A DNA stretch of 64,000 nt from Phycomyces blakesleeanus NRRL 1555(-) (lineage: Eukaryota; Mucoromycota; Mucoromycetes; Mucorales; Phycomycetaceae), in the NCBI RefSeq assembly GCF_001638985.1, contig NW_017265145.1, forward strand, positions 806,001-870,000, written 5' to 3'. Below, piece after piece: positions 37,326 through 48,906 of this stretch (position 1 is its first letter; every line of letters begins with the position of its first letter). A program made the position numbers and the translations under genes. Under the pieces are notes generated by a model. That model did no database searches and had not been told where the DNA came from. It saw only the letters and a list, made by a program, of their open reading frames with translations.

Positions 37326-38645
37326 TTAACACATATCATAAATTGGTGCTGATGGCAGCTGCTCTAAAGTCTTTGTATAGCTTGGAGGTGCTTCTGCGGA
37401 CTCATAGGCGGGTGGTTGTGGACGGCCTCCTTCCCAATAATGCTCACGGGTAGTTACGGACAAGGGAATCTCAAGAGTACAGAGTGTACCAGTAGAAGGC
37501 TCAACGACAGATTTGGGTTTCATGGATTGGAAGGGATGAAGATTGAGGAACGAAAGTTTGGTAGCTGCATCTCTGAGAGTATCAGAAGGATGACTCATCC
37601 CGTGAAGAGAAGATAGCGATGAAGAGGAAGATGTGCGACTGAGTGGAGGAGTGGTTGTACGGCTGTGGGCAGGAGAGTGGGTGCGACTGAGGGCAGGAGT
37701 GGTTGTGCGCGAAGCTACATCGATTTCGGTGGGATTCTTTTCTTCAACATTGATCTTTACAACTAGAGAATGAGATACTTTGAGCAACCGACTAGAATTG
37801 TCTGCATTAACACGAGGGCAAAGTCTGAATATTGCGTTGTAGTGGTGGAGCTCTGCGGGGTCATAGGTCGAATCGCTAGATGGAATGAATGTGCTCCATC
37901 CAAGCGGATATGAGTCATCAATTTTTGATGTTATCTGGCATGAAATAGACTGCTGCCCAGTAGTGTGATAATGGACACGTTCCTGAAGTGCACAAGCCAC
38001 GGATTTTACAACATGAGTGTCTGGGTTGACTAGCTGCATTGATAGATTGAGACGGACTAGACCGCCTTCACGAAAAGTCATGGTGGGTGCTGATGCACTG
38101 TAAGTTAGGATATCTGCACCAACTTCACCACAGACCGTATCGCGTAAAGTAGTAAGCATTGGCTGAAGATCATTAATAAGACAGCGGCGAAGGACAATGG
38201 GATGTGAGTTGACGATATTGTTGAGAAACAAGGACCGGTGGAGAGTTGCTTGTACTTGATAGCTTATGTAACCACGCTTGCCATGAAAGCTGCTTGGTAA
38301 TCTGGATGATATCTCAAAAGAAAAGGGATAATCGTATTCTCCTGGTTCCATTAGGTGTGAGATGCCATCGTTGCCAAGAAAATGAGTATCTGTTGATGCG
38401 AGTGTACGTGATTCGACGCCTTCAGTTGAGGGTACGCCTACAGTGTTTATAGGCTTGAGGTTGATTTTTGATTTTCCTTCAAAGGAGACCAAGAGTCTAC
38501 GGACTCTGACAGGCTTATTCACAGTGAGCCGACAATAGCCTTTTAGTGTGCAACCTTCGGACTCATCGTTACTCAGACCGTAGATGATTCCCTTGAAAGA
38601 GGAATCTATGAAGAATGAAAGAGTAGCGTCTTCTTTGTTGGGCAT
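37326..38645 (-). CDS. Alpha-arrestin with C-terminal PPxY motifs
   Basis: Single-exon gene, 439 aa. The N-terminal arrestin fold begins LSFFIDSSFKGIIYGLSNDE and includes GYCRLTVNKPVRVRRLLVSF and LMEPGEYDYPFSFEI. A second arrestin half follows (VRLNLSMQLVNPD to INVEEKNP). Next comes a Ser/Thr/Pro/Arg-rich linker with repeated SRTTTP/SRTHSP units near residues 310-345. The tail carries PPAY and PPSY about ten residues apart, the docking sites for WW domains of Rsp5/NEDD4 ligases. Such proteins recruit the ligase to plasma-membrane transporters for endocytosis. The Ser/Thr repeats are plausible phosphorylation sites. The target transporter is unknown. Confidence 0.9.
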   Translation of the reverse strand: MPNKEDATLSFFIDSSFKGIIYGLSNDESEGCTLKGYCRLTVNKPVRVRRLLVSFEGKSKINLKPINTVGVPSTEGVESRTLASTDTHFLGNDGISHLMEPGEYDYPFSFEISSRLPSSFHGKRGYISYQVQATLHRSLFLNNIVNSHPIVLRRCLINDLQPMLTTLRDTVCGEVGADILTYSASAPTMTFREGGLVRLNLSMQLVNPDTHVVKSVACALQERVHYHTTGQQSISCQITSKIDDSYPLGWSTFIPSSDSTYDPAELHHYNAIFRLCPRVNADNSSRLLKVSHSLVVKINVEEKNPTEIDVASRTTTPALSRTHSPAHSRTTTPPLSRTSSSSSLSSLHGMSHPSDTLRDAATKLSFLNLHPFQSMKPKSVVEPSTGTLCTLEIPLSVTTREHYWEGGRPQPPAYESAEAPPSYTKTLEQLPSAPIYDMC

Positions 38646-40216
38646 TTGTGTGAATTCGTAACTGAATCAAAAAGGGGGAGTAAAGGGGAGGTTAAGTAGC
38701 TGTGGTATTGAATCAAAGGACTTTTTTTTTTCTTTTATGAAAAAATCAGAGTAGTTTATATACGACTCTTCTAAGATCCTATCGCGTTCCTCTTATCAAA
38801 AATCACGACTTTTTGGATTTTCTGGTCTGGTTTGGTCGGGTCGGTGCTCTCGGAGCATGGGTTAATCGATTTGGTTCAATTGATAGGCCGCCCTTGCTAC
38901 ACACAACGTGTATACGATTATTGACTGATTAAAGATATGAGAATAATCAAATAGCCACTCGCCACAATCAGTAAGATCACCTTGTTGTTTACAGTCGGAA
39001 ATATATGGCTACTTTCACCGCTTCCTCTTCCTCCCGTTACTTGAATAAAGTACTGATAGTGCGGTGTACCAATAGATTATTGATTAGAAACAGAAAATAA
39101 ATAACCAAAGCAAACCAAGGATTCCAAATGATCATTTAATGTTATTTCAACTTTATCAGTATATTCAAATTTATACATTAATACACATCTTTACATGCTT
39201 TGATAATGAAAAACTTTACTCTAGTATAAAACGTCAAAAGATGTATCCTTATTTGATTCCGTAATATTCCAGACCTACCCATTATATACCAGCCCATATA
39301 TTATATATATACATGTTTACAAAAAAAGAAAAGAAAGAAAAAAAAACATATCAGGCCACCACAATACCCGTTTGGACGATTTGATTAAACAGTCGGCTTC
39401 TTTTGGGAGTACTGATAGAAATTGTAAGTCTTATTCTAGACCCATTTCTATTTCTTCTTTGATTTTAAAGCGACAAAATCATCGTGTCCTACCTTTTGGA
39501 TACAATCTATGAAAATAAATAAATAAATTTTTTTCTTTCTTTTGAGCTACACACATTATACACACATCTGATCCCTTAAATGTGTCCACGAGGGATAGCA
39601 AAATGGCAGCGGATAATATTCTTTTTTTTTTATAATTTATTTATATGTAATTTGCTTTATTCTTCTTATTAATTATTTTTATTTATTTTTTACTTGATAA
39701 GCTTTTTATTCCTAAAACGCGATATTTTCCTTTGTTCCATTCCAAAAAAGGAATGTCTTTCATTTACAGAACTTCAAAACCTTTAAACTTTTATATATAT
39801 ATATATATTCTCCTTGGCTACAACAAGCGACGATCTCTTCTCTCCTTATTATCTTGTCTATTATATAATTAGGTATATATTTATCAATTAATCAGTCCAA
39901 TCAGTCTATCCATATAAAAGCTCTTGTACGCACACACACAACTATGTATATTCATGCAAACATTCATGTGTCTGTCTCGATCTATCAATTGCCTCTGGTC
40001 TATAAATCCAGCCTACACACCTCACCATTTAACTCAAATAGACAAACAGACAGACCAAATGCTTATCATTATCAAAGAAATCAAAGCAAACCAATTGTTA
40101 AAGAGAGATCACTGGATACGTTATTTTGTCGTTGTTTTTTTTTGGCTTGGATAACATTTTGGTTTGGTTTATTTATTTTTGCAAGCGATCAAAGATGAGA
40201 AGGTCAAGTTGTTTGT
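38646..40216. other. Intergenic region, possible 3' exon fragments
   Basis: Spacer between the arrestin start (-) and the NAC-alpha stop (-). At 39400-39512 the minus strand shows two short in-frame exon-like pieces, ending KTYNFYQYSQKKPTV and a stop, separated by a GTAGGA...TCTAG intron-like stretch. I could not find upstream exons. The rest is AT-rich. Confidence 0.35.
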
Positions 40217-41008
40217 TTACATAGTCAATTCCTAATAAAAAATAAAATTCATATAAATTAGTGACCCAGGCCAACAAGCAAACAAAACAAAATAAAATAC
40301 TTTACCATGATGGCGTTAACAATGTCGTTCTTGTTGTTCTTCAAAGCCTTGACAGCCTTGGAGCGGCTGACCTTGGCCTGGCTGACAACAAGCTCGATAT
40401 CCTCCTTGCTGACGCCGGTCTCGTCAACATCGGTTTCCTCCTCCTCTTCCTCCTCAACAGCAGCAGTCTCAGCAACGGGCTCAGACTCACCAGCAGCAGC
40501 CTCAGCAGCGAGCTGATCAGCAGCGGCAGCCTGGGCGCGGGCAGCCAAATCCTCAACCTGCATCTCACCAAAGACGATGAAGGTATCAGAGTTCATGCTC
40601 TGGTAGACCTCGGGCTTGGCAATGGCGTAGACAGTCTAAAAAAAATGCGCAAAATTATTATAATTATTATTATTATTAGTATAGATATAAATATATGTTT
40701 TCCCTTGTTTTGTCGTCTATTCGTTTGTGCGTGCATGCGTCCATATACACACGCATATATGTTTTAACCGAGCTAAATAGAAATCATATGCTTAAAATTA
40801 AAAATAATAAAATAAAAAAGCTTACGTCTCTGCCACGGGTGAAGGTGACACGGTTGATGCCAGCGACACGCTTGAGACCGAGACCAAGGATGGCCTTGCG
40901 GGCCTTCTTCTCACCACGGGAGTGGGGGGAATCGACGACGGTTTCCTCAAACTCTTCGGCGATTTCCTCAATCTGCTCAACGGGCTTCTCTTCAACTTTG
41001 GCGGACAT
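40217..41008 (-). CDS. EGD2: Nascent polypeptide-associated complex subunit alpha (Egd2)
   Basis: Ribosome-associated chaperone subunit that contacts nascent chains, 175 aa. Exons (minus) are 41008-40826, 40635-40306 and 40231-40217. The NAC domain is [37 protein letters not shown] and [14 protein letters not shown]. An Ala/Glu linker with a run of seven Glu follows. The UBA domain is [20 protein letters not shown] to [11 protein letters not shown]. The last coding exon adds only ELTM and the stop, completing the universal NAIMELTM end. Reading through the intron would give a spurious hydrophobic tail, so the splice at 40232-40305 is well supported. Confidence 0.96.
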
Positions 41009-43844
41009 CTACCATGATGAAGCAAGGGTTTTTTTTTAATTTTTTTTTTGGTGTGTTGAGGATGGTTAGTCCGGTGGCTGAGAGAGCGTATGTGTAGAAA
41101 GTGTGTGTTTTGTATACAGGAATAGACGTCGAGTAGAAGACGATGAATCCGTTCTTATTTTATGATTCATCCGTCGCATCCATCGATAAAAGTCGCTAGT
41201 AAGAATCGATACTTACGATGCTTTGATAGGTAAAAAAGGGAAAGTATCACCATCTTTGGGGCCTGAATTTCGATATTGGAGCGTAGGGCCCTGGTGAGAG
41301 GATTTTCTTCAAAGCCCAAGCCTCGGCGGACTCCACGTCATTCCGGCGCGCGTCATTTTTGCTTCCCCGCCTCAAAGAAGTAACGATAAGTTTATCTACT
41401 TCATACGGATGATACAAAGCTTTATTATAAAAACAATAAAAACCACCTAAAACGATGTGAGAAGAAGTTCAATAAAAAGCTGACAACGCTTACTAAAGAC
41501 TTAATTGGTGGTTTGAAAACAAAACAAAGCAAAAGTAAGGAAATCAACGAAGAAGGTCAAAAGTGCCTGTTGTGCGAATTTATAGAAAACAGACATTGGG
41601 AAAGTGAAGTTCGTTTTCATAAAGCACGTGACATAAGAAAATTGAAAAAAAAATTGAAATTGAAACACTTCACCATATAAAAAGGTAAGCTACAGTGCTC
41701 AGGGTCGCTCATATTTGGTGTGGACAGACTAAAAGTTCAAAAAAAAAGAGCAAAAAAGGGCAAAAAGGGCAAAAAGGGCAAAAGAAAAGGACAAAATGAG
41801 CTCATCTTGAGCTTAACCAATTAGACTAATTTAGAGCTGACCACACCTTTCATTAAAAAAAGTTCAAAATTACACTGTAAGAAATGGCAGGATTTATAAC
41901 TTCGGACTCGTAGATAATGCCAAAAATTAAATGAAAAAAAAATAAATCATTATGCGTCGTGGTAGCCACAAGCTTTAATGGCAGCTTTATCGAAAAGCAT
42001 TTGCCACAAGAGCACAGAGAACTTTAGAATCAGATCTCTCCAAATCCTGAAGGATACAAGCCTTGGGAGGGGATTTGACCATATAGACCTATTCTCTTTC
42101 TTTCTTTTGAAACTTTGACTTTTAAAGCATCCCGAGCGTGCTCAATCGGGTTAAGATCTGGACATTGGGATGTTCAATTGTCAAACCATAGAATATTCGA
42201 GCAAGGTTGTCTTCCTTTATGATCTACATAATTTAGCCTAGCAGTCAATACTATCTTGAAATGTGAAGATTCTGTCATGTTCCTTCTTATTTAGTTTTCG
42301 ATACCAGGGATTGAGGTCCGGTTCATAGCCAAAACATTTGACATATACATCTTGGTATACAGACCATTTAATTAATAAACAATAATAGCCTAAAGGGCCG
42401 CTTAACCAAAAACCTTTCTTATAATCTCTTCTTCTTGCAGCTTTAAGAGTATGTCACTACTACTAATGTCTTTCTTTTGAGTCAAGAGCCACAGGATGGT
42501 CAGAAATCTTGCATTTTTCTTTGCCATAAACCTGAGTTTATCTGAATCACCCTTTCTTAAATCCCGACATTCAATACAAAAGCTGTTTTTAGTTCTAGCC
42601 CTTCTCCAGCTCCAGTACAGCCAGTTCTTTTTCTTTTGACAAGTGAGATGGGGATTTGGGCTAGATATTGCGCTGATGTTTAACAGGCAAGACTGTGTTG
42701 TTGTTGTTGTCGTTGCCGTTAGATGTCCGGTGATTATATATCCATACACTTAATTACACTAGAAACTTCCAAAATTCTTCAATGACATTCATAAATCGCA
42801 AATTGATCTCGGCTCACAATTGACCATAGACTTGGTATACTCGTAACACTAAGAAAAGAATTATTCTTTTTATTTTATTTTTGCTTCGTTTCAGTAATCG
42901 ATTATGTTGTTGAATGTCATCCGTGGGTTGCCGATGTATGTTTGGAATATTTGTTGGGATGATATGTTGAGACTAAAAAGATAAATCATGCCATTGCACT
43001 TGAATTCTGCCAGTTTGGGTTTAGGAGACAGGCTGTTGTTAGTTTTGGCTATTTTATTTCTCGATTAAATTAGTGATGGGATTATAAGAAAATAAATTGT
43101 ACAGAAAGAAAGAACCACATAAAAAAAAAGATATGCTGAAAAAGAGAGGGCTATTTTTATTTGTTAGTGACGCCTAATTTATGTCATCGGTGTTTATAAG
43201 ACAAAAATCACTGTTCCATCAATGCTACATTTTTTCATTTTACTTTACTTTATTTTAATATAAGAATTGGGCCTGCCTTGTATAATTTTAATCAAAATTT
43301 ATTGTAGGCATCATGTAACCGAATAAAAAATAAAAAAAAAAGCATTACAGTCTTGTGTGTACCTTGAAGCCAAGAATAATGCTGATGAATCTTGTTGATG
43401 GTTTATTTGCTCAAAAGTATAAACTCCTTACAATTTCACTACACAACATTTGATTGAGTTTTTTTTTTTTTTAACTTTATAATTCAATATTCTTTTATTT
43501 TATTTTTCTTCTTTTTTTGTAGAAATAAAAATGAAAATATCTTTGTAGTATAAAATACTATTAATTTGATGTCAAATATTTTTTAAAGCTGCCAGTAATT
43601 TCCATAATGCACTTCATTAGGCTTTCCTTAAATGGCTGAACAAGTTTTTGACATTTGAAATGAAGTTGATTCTCTGCTGGATCACCTGACTATCTAAAGA
43701 ACAAAGTCACATTAAATGCGTGCCAAAGAGAGAAACTCAAGTGTAAGCTTGCAATTGTACATTCATTCTTGTTGACCCTTTTCTCGCCAAATTTCGCACA
43801 ACTTTTACACCTCTTCTTTTCTCTAAAGAAAGAAAGAAAAAGAA
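41009..43844. other. Intergenic region with a decayed transposon
   Basis: Left part: promoter of the NAC-alpha gene. Centre: Tc1/mariner relic (about 41712-42400, possibly to 42750). Right part (42850-43840): AT-rich with nothing recognised. Confidence 0.5.
41712..42400 (-). pseudogene. Decayed Tc1/mariner transposase with one terminal repeat
   Basis: On the minus strand a fragment reads CPDLNPIEHARDALKVKVSK (42105-42165), matching the Tc1 DDE motif SPDLNPIEH. It is preceded in the same frame by a stop codon. Further upstream, EHDRIFTFQDS resembles the conserved F-Q-D-N region. Stops and frame breaks interrupt the gene, so it is dead. Its 3' end abuts a terminus at 41712-41880 with GGTGTGGACAGACTAAAAGT and an inner GGTGTGG repeat, the same layout as the MITE at 35071. 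The other terminus was not found. The open frame 42402-42749 may be part of the N-terminal half but has no clear helix-turn-helix. Confidence 0.72.
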
Positions 43845-44515
43845 ATGGTAACAATGAAAATCTTTAGCAGAAGAAGAAGAAAAAAGAAGAAGAAGAAAAA
43901 GAAAAAACATCCCTCTTCTTCCATCAGTTCGCAATTAGATATGCAATTTGGTAGAATGTTTTTCTTAAAGAAAAACGCATGTCTTAAATTTAGGCACGTA
44001 ACGAAGAGAAAGCCCAGTCGATGCTCTATCGCTTTCGCGAGGCACAGGCTGCCGAGCTAGGCTTGATTCGAAAGAAAGAGAGAAGACCAGGAATGGCATC
44101 GACTGTGACATCTGTAGGCGAGTGTGAGCGATGGCGTCGCGAAGTTTTAGGCGATGTTTCTCGCAAAGTTTCCAAGATTCAGGATGGTAAGATTAATGGA
44201 CATTTACTTATTACTATTATTATTATTATTTGGATCCACACACAAAAAGACGAACTTGAGATTGATGATGTTTTTCTTTCTTTTTTTAAAAAAAAAAGTG
44301 AGCTTGTCGGATTACCAGGTTCGCGATCTAAACGATGAGATCAACAAGTTGATGAGAGAAAAATACCATTGGGAACGGAGGATAAGAGATCTTGGTGGTG
44401 CAGACTATACAGTAAGTTTTAATAATATGTGTAAAACTATCTATCTGCTCAAAGTGGATTGTAAAAAAAAACAAGAAAGAGAGAGAGAGAGAGAGAATTT
44501 ATGTAAATATATTAA

Positions 44516-44546
<31 letters not shown>

Positions 44547-45302
44547 GAGATCAGCACCAAAAATGTTGGATCACGAAGGCAAAGAAGTCCCAGGAAACAG
44601 AGGATACAAGTAAAGAGAAAGAGAAAGAGAATAACTGCATAGAGAAAAGTAATGGTTTGGGAATTAAATATTTGAATTTCTTAAGGTACTTTGGAAGAGC
44701 AAGAGATTTGCCAGGTGTCAGAGAATTGTTTGAGCAAGAAGGTATAATGTAGTTCGGGTTGTGGAAAGAAACCGAAAGAGAGACAGCGAATAAATGGTTT
44801 CTTTTACTTTGATGTAGCTCCCGAACCTGCATCTCGTTCACGGTCAGAGATCTATCGTAACATTGATGCAGATTATTACGGATACCGTGATGAAGAGGAT
44901 GGTGCGCTTGTAGAATATGAAGCAGAGCAAGAACAGGATCTTGCAGAACGTGCACTACGGGCTGCAGAAGAACAAGAAAAGAAGGAAGAGGATGATGAAA
45001 AAGAAAAGGCAGAAGAATTGGAGCAATTGAGATCAGAATCTGCTGTACCTGATCAAAAGGACATTGAAGCTTATCTTGTAAACCGACGACGACAGCAGGT
45101 AAATTTTCTATGCTTATTGGTTGAGATTTTCTATGTGAAATATACTAGGTAGCCGACTAATTTATTTATTTATGTATTTATTTTTATAAAAAACAACAAC
45201 AACAATAACAATAACAAATAATTCTAGCTGCTGGACAAGTACGTGTCAGAGGACTTACAGCAAAACGAGCAAGAAACAAAGGAACTCACAGGCCAGAAAT
45301 AA
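43845..45302 (+). CDS. ISY1: Pre-mRNA-splicing factor Isy1
   Basis: NineTeen-complex-associated spliceosome protein, 260 aa. Exons are 43845-43847, 43994-44186, 44299-44411, 44548-44609, 44686-44741, 44818-45098 and 45228-45302. The first coding exon is only the ATG. Exon 2 then starts [18 protein letters not shown], as in human ISY1 (MARNxEKA). Highly conserved blocks are [47 protein letters not shown] and [22 protein letters not shown] follows, then an acidic Glu/Lys coiled segment and a short C-terminal helix [11 protein letters not shown]. The intron before exon 3 ends in a T(n)A(n)G tract. A splicing factor with seven small exons is a convenient splice-test gene. Confidence 0.95.
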
Positions 45303-45610
45303 TAAAATACACAAAACACACACACACACATACATACACATACACTTTTTTTTGGAGTCACCATCTGAATCATCTGGTTTATTTGAAATACCTAGCAATC
45401 AAGGGAGTTTAATAAAGAAGTTGGGCAAAAAGAAAGTAAGGGGAGTTAGGGGAAGGTGGTTTATTTCAATAGACTATTGTGGTGAAGGCCAAACAAAATA
45501 AAAATAAAGATAGAGATAGAGATAGAAAGAGACAGAAAGAGATAGAGTGAGATAAAGAGACATATGTGCTTTTCCTAGGGTTATATTAGCGTTATTTTAC
45601 TATTCACTTG
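45303..45610. other. Convergent 3' flanks
   Basis: Contains (CA)n at 45318-45345 and GATAGA/GAGATA repeats at 45508-45560. No gene. Confidence 0.5.
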
Positions 45611-46198
45611 TTAGTCTGGGTCAGCGATTAGGCGATGCTGCAACTGTACAAGTGGTTCGTCTTCAGCCTGATGTTCGAGTTCTTCTCGTTGCTGAGAGGT
45701 GGTTCCCATTCGAGTCTGAACCTGAGCCAAAGGTTCATCTTCTGGTCCAATAACGTCTTCATAGTGTGGTGGTGGAGAGCCTGGATAGACTGGTGGTGGA
45801 GTGCGTGGTGGGCGAGGTCTTCTTCTTCTTCGACGTCTTCCGGGAGCACTAACGTCAATATCGCTTGGCTGTAGGCGGCGCCAAAAAGAAGAGGCTGACA
45901 TTAGGGAGTTTGTGCTCAATCTGGAAGTTTGGGGAGGGGAAGAGAAGCGCAAGAGAGGCTGTCGCCTATTGTGCCTGTCCATCAATATGGGTGGGAGAGA
46001 GAGGTGTTGAGCGGTTATCATTCCAGAGTTTTGTGGTGGGAGTGGTAGGGCTGAGATGGTTGGGGCTCGAATGGCTTCTTCATCTGCTTGTTTGTTGGCC
46101 CTTTGACGAGCATTGCGGACGCGTAGACAGAAGAAGAGAATGAGAGCAGCTAGGATTGGTAGGAGAACAAATAGCCATTCGAGGCGCGGAGGAGACAT
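45611..46198 (-). CDS. Single-pass membrane protein with a PPxY motif (unassigned)
   Basis: Intronless, 195 aa from the first ATG of the frame (MSPPRLEWLFVLL). Longer versions of the frame lack ATG. One hydrophobic helix lies at residues about 7-24 (LEWLFVLLPILAALILFFCL), followed at once by basic residues, so the tail should be cytosolic. A run of eight Arg (GRRRRRRRRPRPPR) is followed by PPPVYPGSPPPHYEDV, which contains a PPHY WW-domain ligand. The tail then repeats EDEPLAQVQTRM / EDEPLVQLQHRL, an internal duplication. Architecture resembles fungal Rsp5 adaptors, but I cannot assign a family. The GC content is higher than in neighbouring DNA. Confidence 0.72.
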   Translation of the reverse strand: MSPPRLEWLFVLLPILAALILFFCLRVRNARQRANKQADEEAIRAPTISALPLPPQNSGMITAQHLSLPPILMDRHNRRQPLLRFSSPPQTSRLSTNSLMSASSFWRRLQPSDIDVSAPGRRRRRRRPRPPRTPPPVYPGSPPPHYEDVIGPEDEPLAQVQTRMGTTSQQREELEHQAEDEPLVQLQHRLIADPD

Positions 46199-48574
46199 GG
46201 TTTTCTCTACAAGGCGGGTGAGAAACCATTCTCGCCCTAGGTTTAGTTGCTTTGGTTTAGTTGCTTGTCTGGGGGACTTCTCTATCAAAAGGGAGAAAAA
46301 GGCACTCGACTTTACCAAAGGTTCACTTGCTTTTTTTCTTTTCTTTTTATTATTATTATTAATTTTTACACTTGATGTAAAAGGGGGAAAGAGAAAGGAG
46401 AAAAATATATCAAAGTATGATTTCTATTTTATTGATTGCAGATCTAGGCTATGCACACATGCACACACACACTTAGGTACATACATACGTACATACAATT
46501 GTGCACCTTATCTTGCCTTCTCTATTTATTTAAACTCTTCACCCTCAGTAACCAATGTGCCAAATATTCTTGCTTCTTTGCTTCTTTCTCTCCTTTCGCT
46601 ATTTCTTTACCTTCCTTTGATTGTTATGACTGAGGTCTACGTGAATACCAAAGAGACTTATGTTAATAATAGTGCTACTTGACTTGATCTAGTAGATGGA
46701 TTTGCAATTCAACGTTTGTGTCATGCCGCAAAAAGACCCTCTTTATATCTCTTATTCTTATTCATTTTGCTTTTGTTTTTTTTTTGTTTTTCTTCTTGTA
46801 TCTTAATACAAAATTCACAATGCTTATTTAATGTTAATACCAGTTTATTCTAAACAGTTTAAACCTGATTAAAAAACACCCAAAGTATTTAATAATAAAA
46901 TACAAGTGCTGATCAAGTCTTGGCGACCTAAGCATAAATAGTGAGAATAGAAATTTTATCATGCTCAGCTTGACTACAGTCCATCTGACAGAAAATTAGA
47001 ATAAGATTGATATAACACTCTTTGGCTTGTAGAGTATTCTGCGAAAAAACAAGCGTACAAAAATCACTCTGCTAATACAAAGACTTATATATATGTATTG
47101 GTTTTATTATTAAAGAACAATATAAAATCCCGGATAAATTTAATAATCTGTTCTACTTCTTCTCCTTATTGTTATTATTTTTGTTCTATATTTCTTTATA
47201 AAAAAAACATACTTGAGAAATCAGGCGTCTCTTGTTTATAGATTTATATATATTATTGACAATCTGCTATATTTATCTACTGTTTGTTTTGATGTTCAAA
47301 TAAACATATACATATAATGAGAAATCTCGTGTGAAAGCAAGAATCCTGTCATCACGTATAGTACATGATCTTCTTAATGCATTAGGAAGCATCTCGCTTA
47401 TTTTTTTTATTTACTTATCTATTTATCGTTTATGAAAACGGGCGGGCTGTGGCTGCATAATGGTTGTAGACACAAATCTATATATTGTTTGAATATCCTT
47501 CCAACGGCTTTATATTACAGTATCAGAATCAATCTTAATAGGAACGATAAGCGTAATAATAAAAGGTAAATGCTACTAGCAAGAGTAAGAGTAAAAGTAA
47601 AAGTAAAAGTAAGAATACGAATAGGAGTAGGAGTAGTATGACTAGTAGCAATAGTATTAGGGCTGTTAATACGATTTATAGCAAATTTAAATAGAACAAA
47701 AGCTTAAAATATAGACTTTATGTAAATGTAAACCTTTTTTTTTTATAATTATAAAAAAAAAGTTTAAATTTTTGTATGTATATTTTCTATTTATAGATTA
47801 CACATAACTTGGGAGTCGAGCGCAATAAAAATAAATAAAATCATAAGAATCCAAATCCAAATCCAAATCATCTTATTTGTCTGATCTAGCACTCAAAAAA
47901 ATACTTTGTATTTAACCGCAATAACCGCAAATCTGCTATTGAGAAATAGTCTAGCGTATATACTTTACCTTTATAAACGCAAAATTCTATCAAACTTGTT
48001 TCTAAAAATTGACATACACATTGCATTTATATCTAACCGCATCATCTCACCATGTACTGTACTGCAATAAGGGCCTGGACTATTTTAAGAACACCACAAG
48101 TTATATACAAGTGTGCGTATGTATAGTATAGTATACTGTCAACACATACTCATTTTTTTTTTACTTTTCTTACTTTGTGTTGGATACATAGTATTTCTTT
48201 AAAGATACTATGTAAAGTCAATTGTGTTATTTACAGGAATAAGCAGAAGGAGAATAAGGAGAAAAGAAAGAAAAAGAAAAAGAAAAAGAAGAGAGAGAGA
48301 GAGAGATTAATGTAAAGAAACCCTTTCTTCCTTTCCTTGTTTTCTTGCTACAATTAACCCCCTTCTTTTTCTTTCTTATATATATATATATTTCTTGATT
48401 GGTGGTTATGTTTTTGTACGTGTGTACCTAAGTGTGTGCCTGAGTGTGTACCTGAGTATGTACCTGAGTGTGTGTCCGTGTACTTGAAAACCCTCTGTAT
48501 TTTAGCAAATAGTGTCTTTATAATTTATTTATTTTTTCTTCTAATCTCTTTTGATTTCTCATTGTTTATTGGAA
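46199..48574. other. Divergent intergenic region, no gene seen
   Basis: About 2.4 kb with AGTAAA/GAGTAG repeats at 47580-47640 and a GTGTACCTGAGT repeat at 48420-48480. A self-complementary tract (CTTTTTTTTATAATTATAAAAAAAAAG) lies near 47733-47762. No supported gene or RNA. Confidence 0.5.
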
Positions 48575-48863
48575 ATGTGGACAGCTTATTTTGATGAGAC
48601 GAATGTAAAGCAATGTGAATTGTTTGAAGCACTAGCTTGTGCAATCCCAAGTAATGCACTTGAAAAGAAAGAAAGAAGAATGGGAATGTCCTAAAGATTG
48701 TAAACTAACAGACAAGACCATTCATGTTCTTACTATCAGCCCTTTCACAAGATGAAAAAGCATCAGTAGTCAATCGCTTGATAGAGGATCTCGAGAAACA
48801 TGAGGAGTATGAATGGAATGACAAAGGTAATAAAGAAAAAACAAACAAACAAAGCGCACACAC

Positions 48864-48906
<43 letters not shown>

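Noticed and set aside
42402..42749. 115-codon minus frame as an independent gene
   Set aside because: It lies next to the transposon relic, has no start context or homology I know, and is best seen as part of the decayed element or noise.
45628..46143. Several alternative frames over the PPxY membrane protein
   Set aside because: They are shadows of a GC-rich coding region. Only the 45611 frame has a hydrophobic helix with a sensible start and a PPxY tail.
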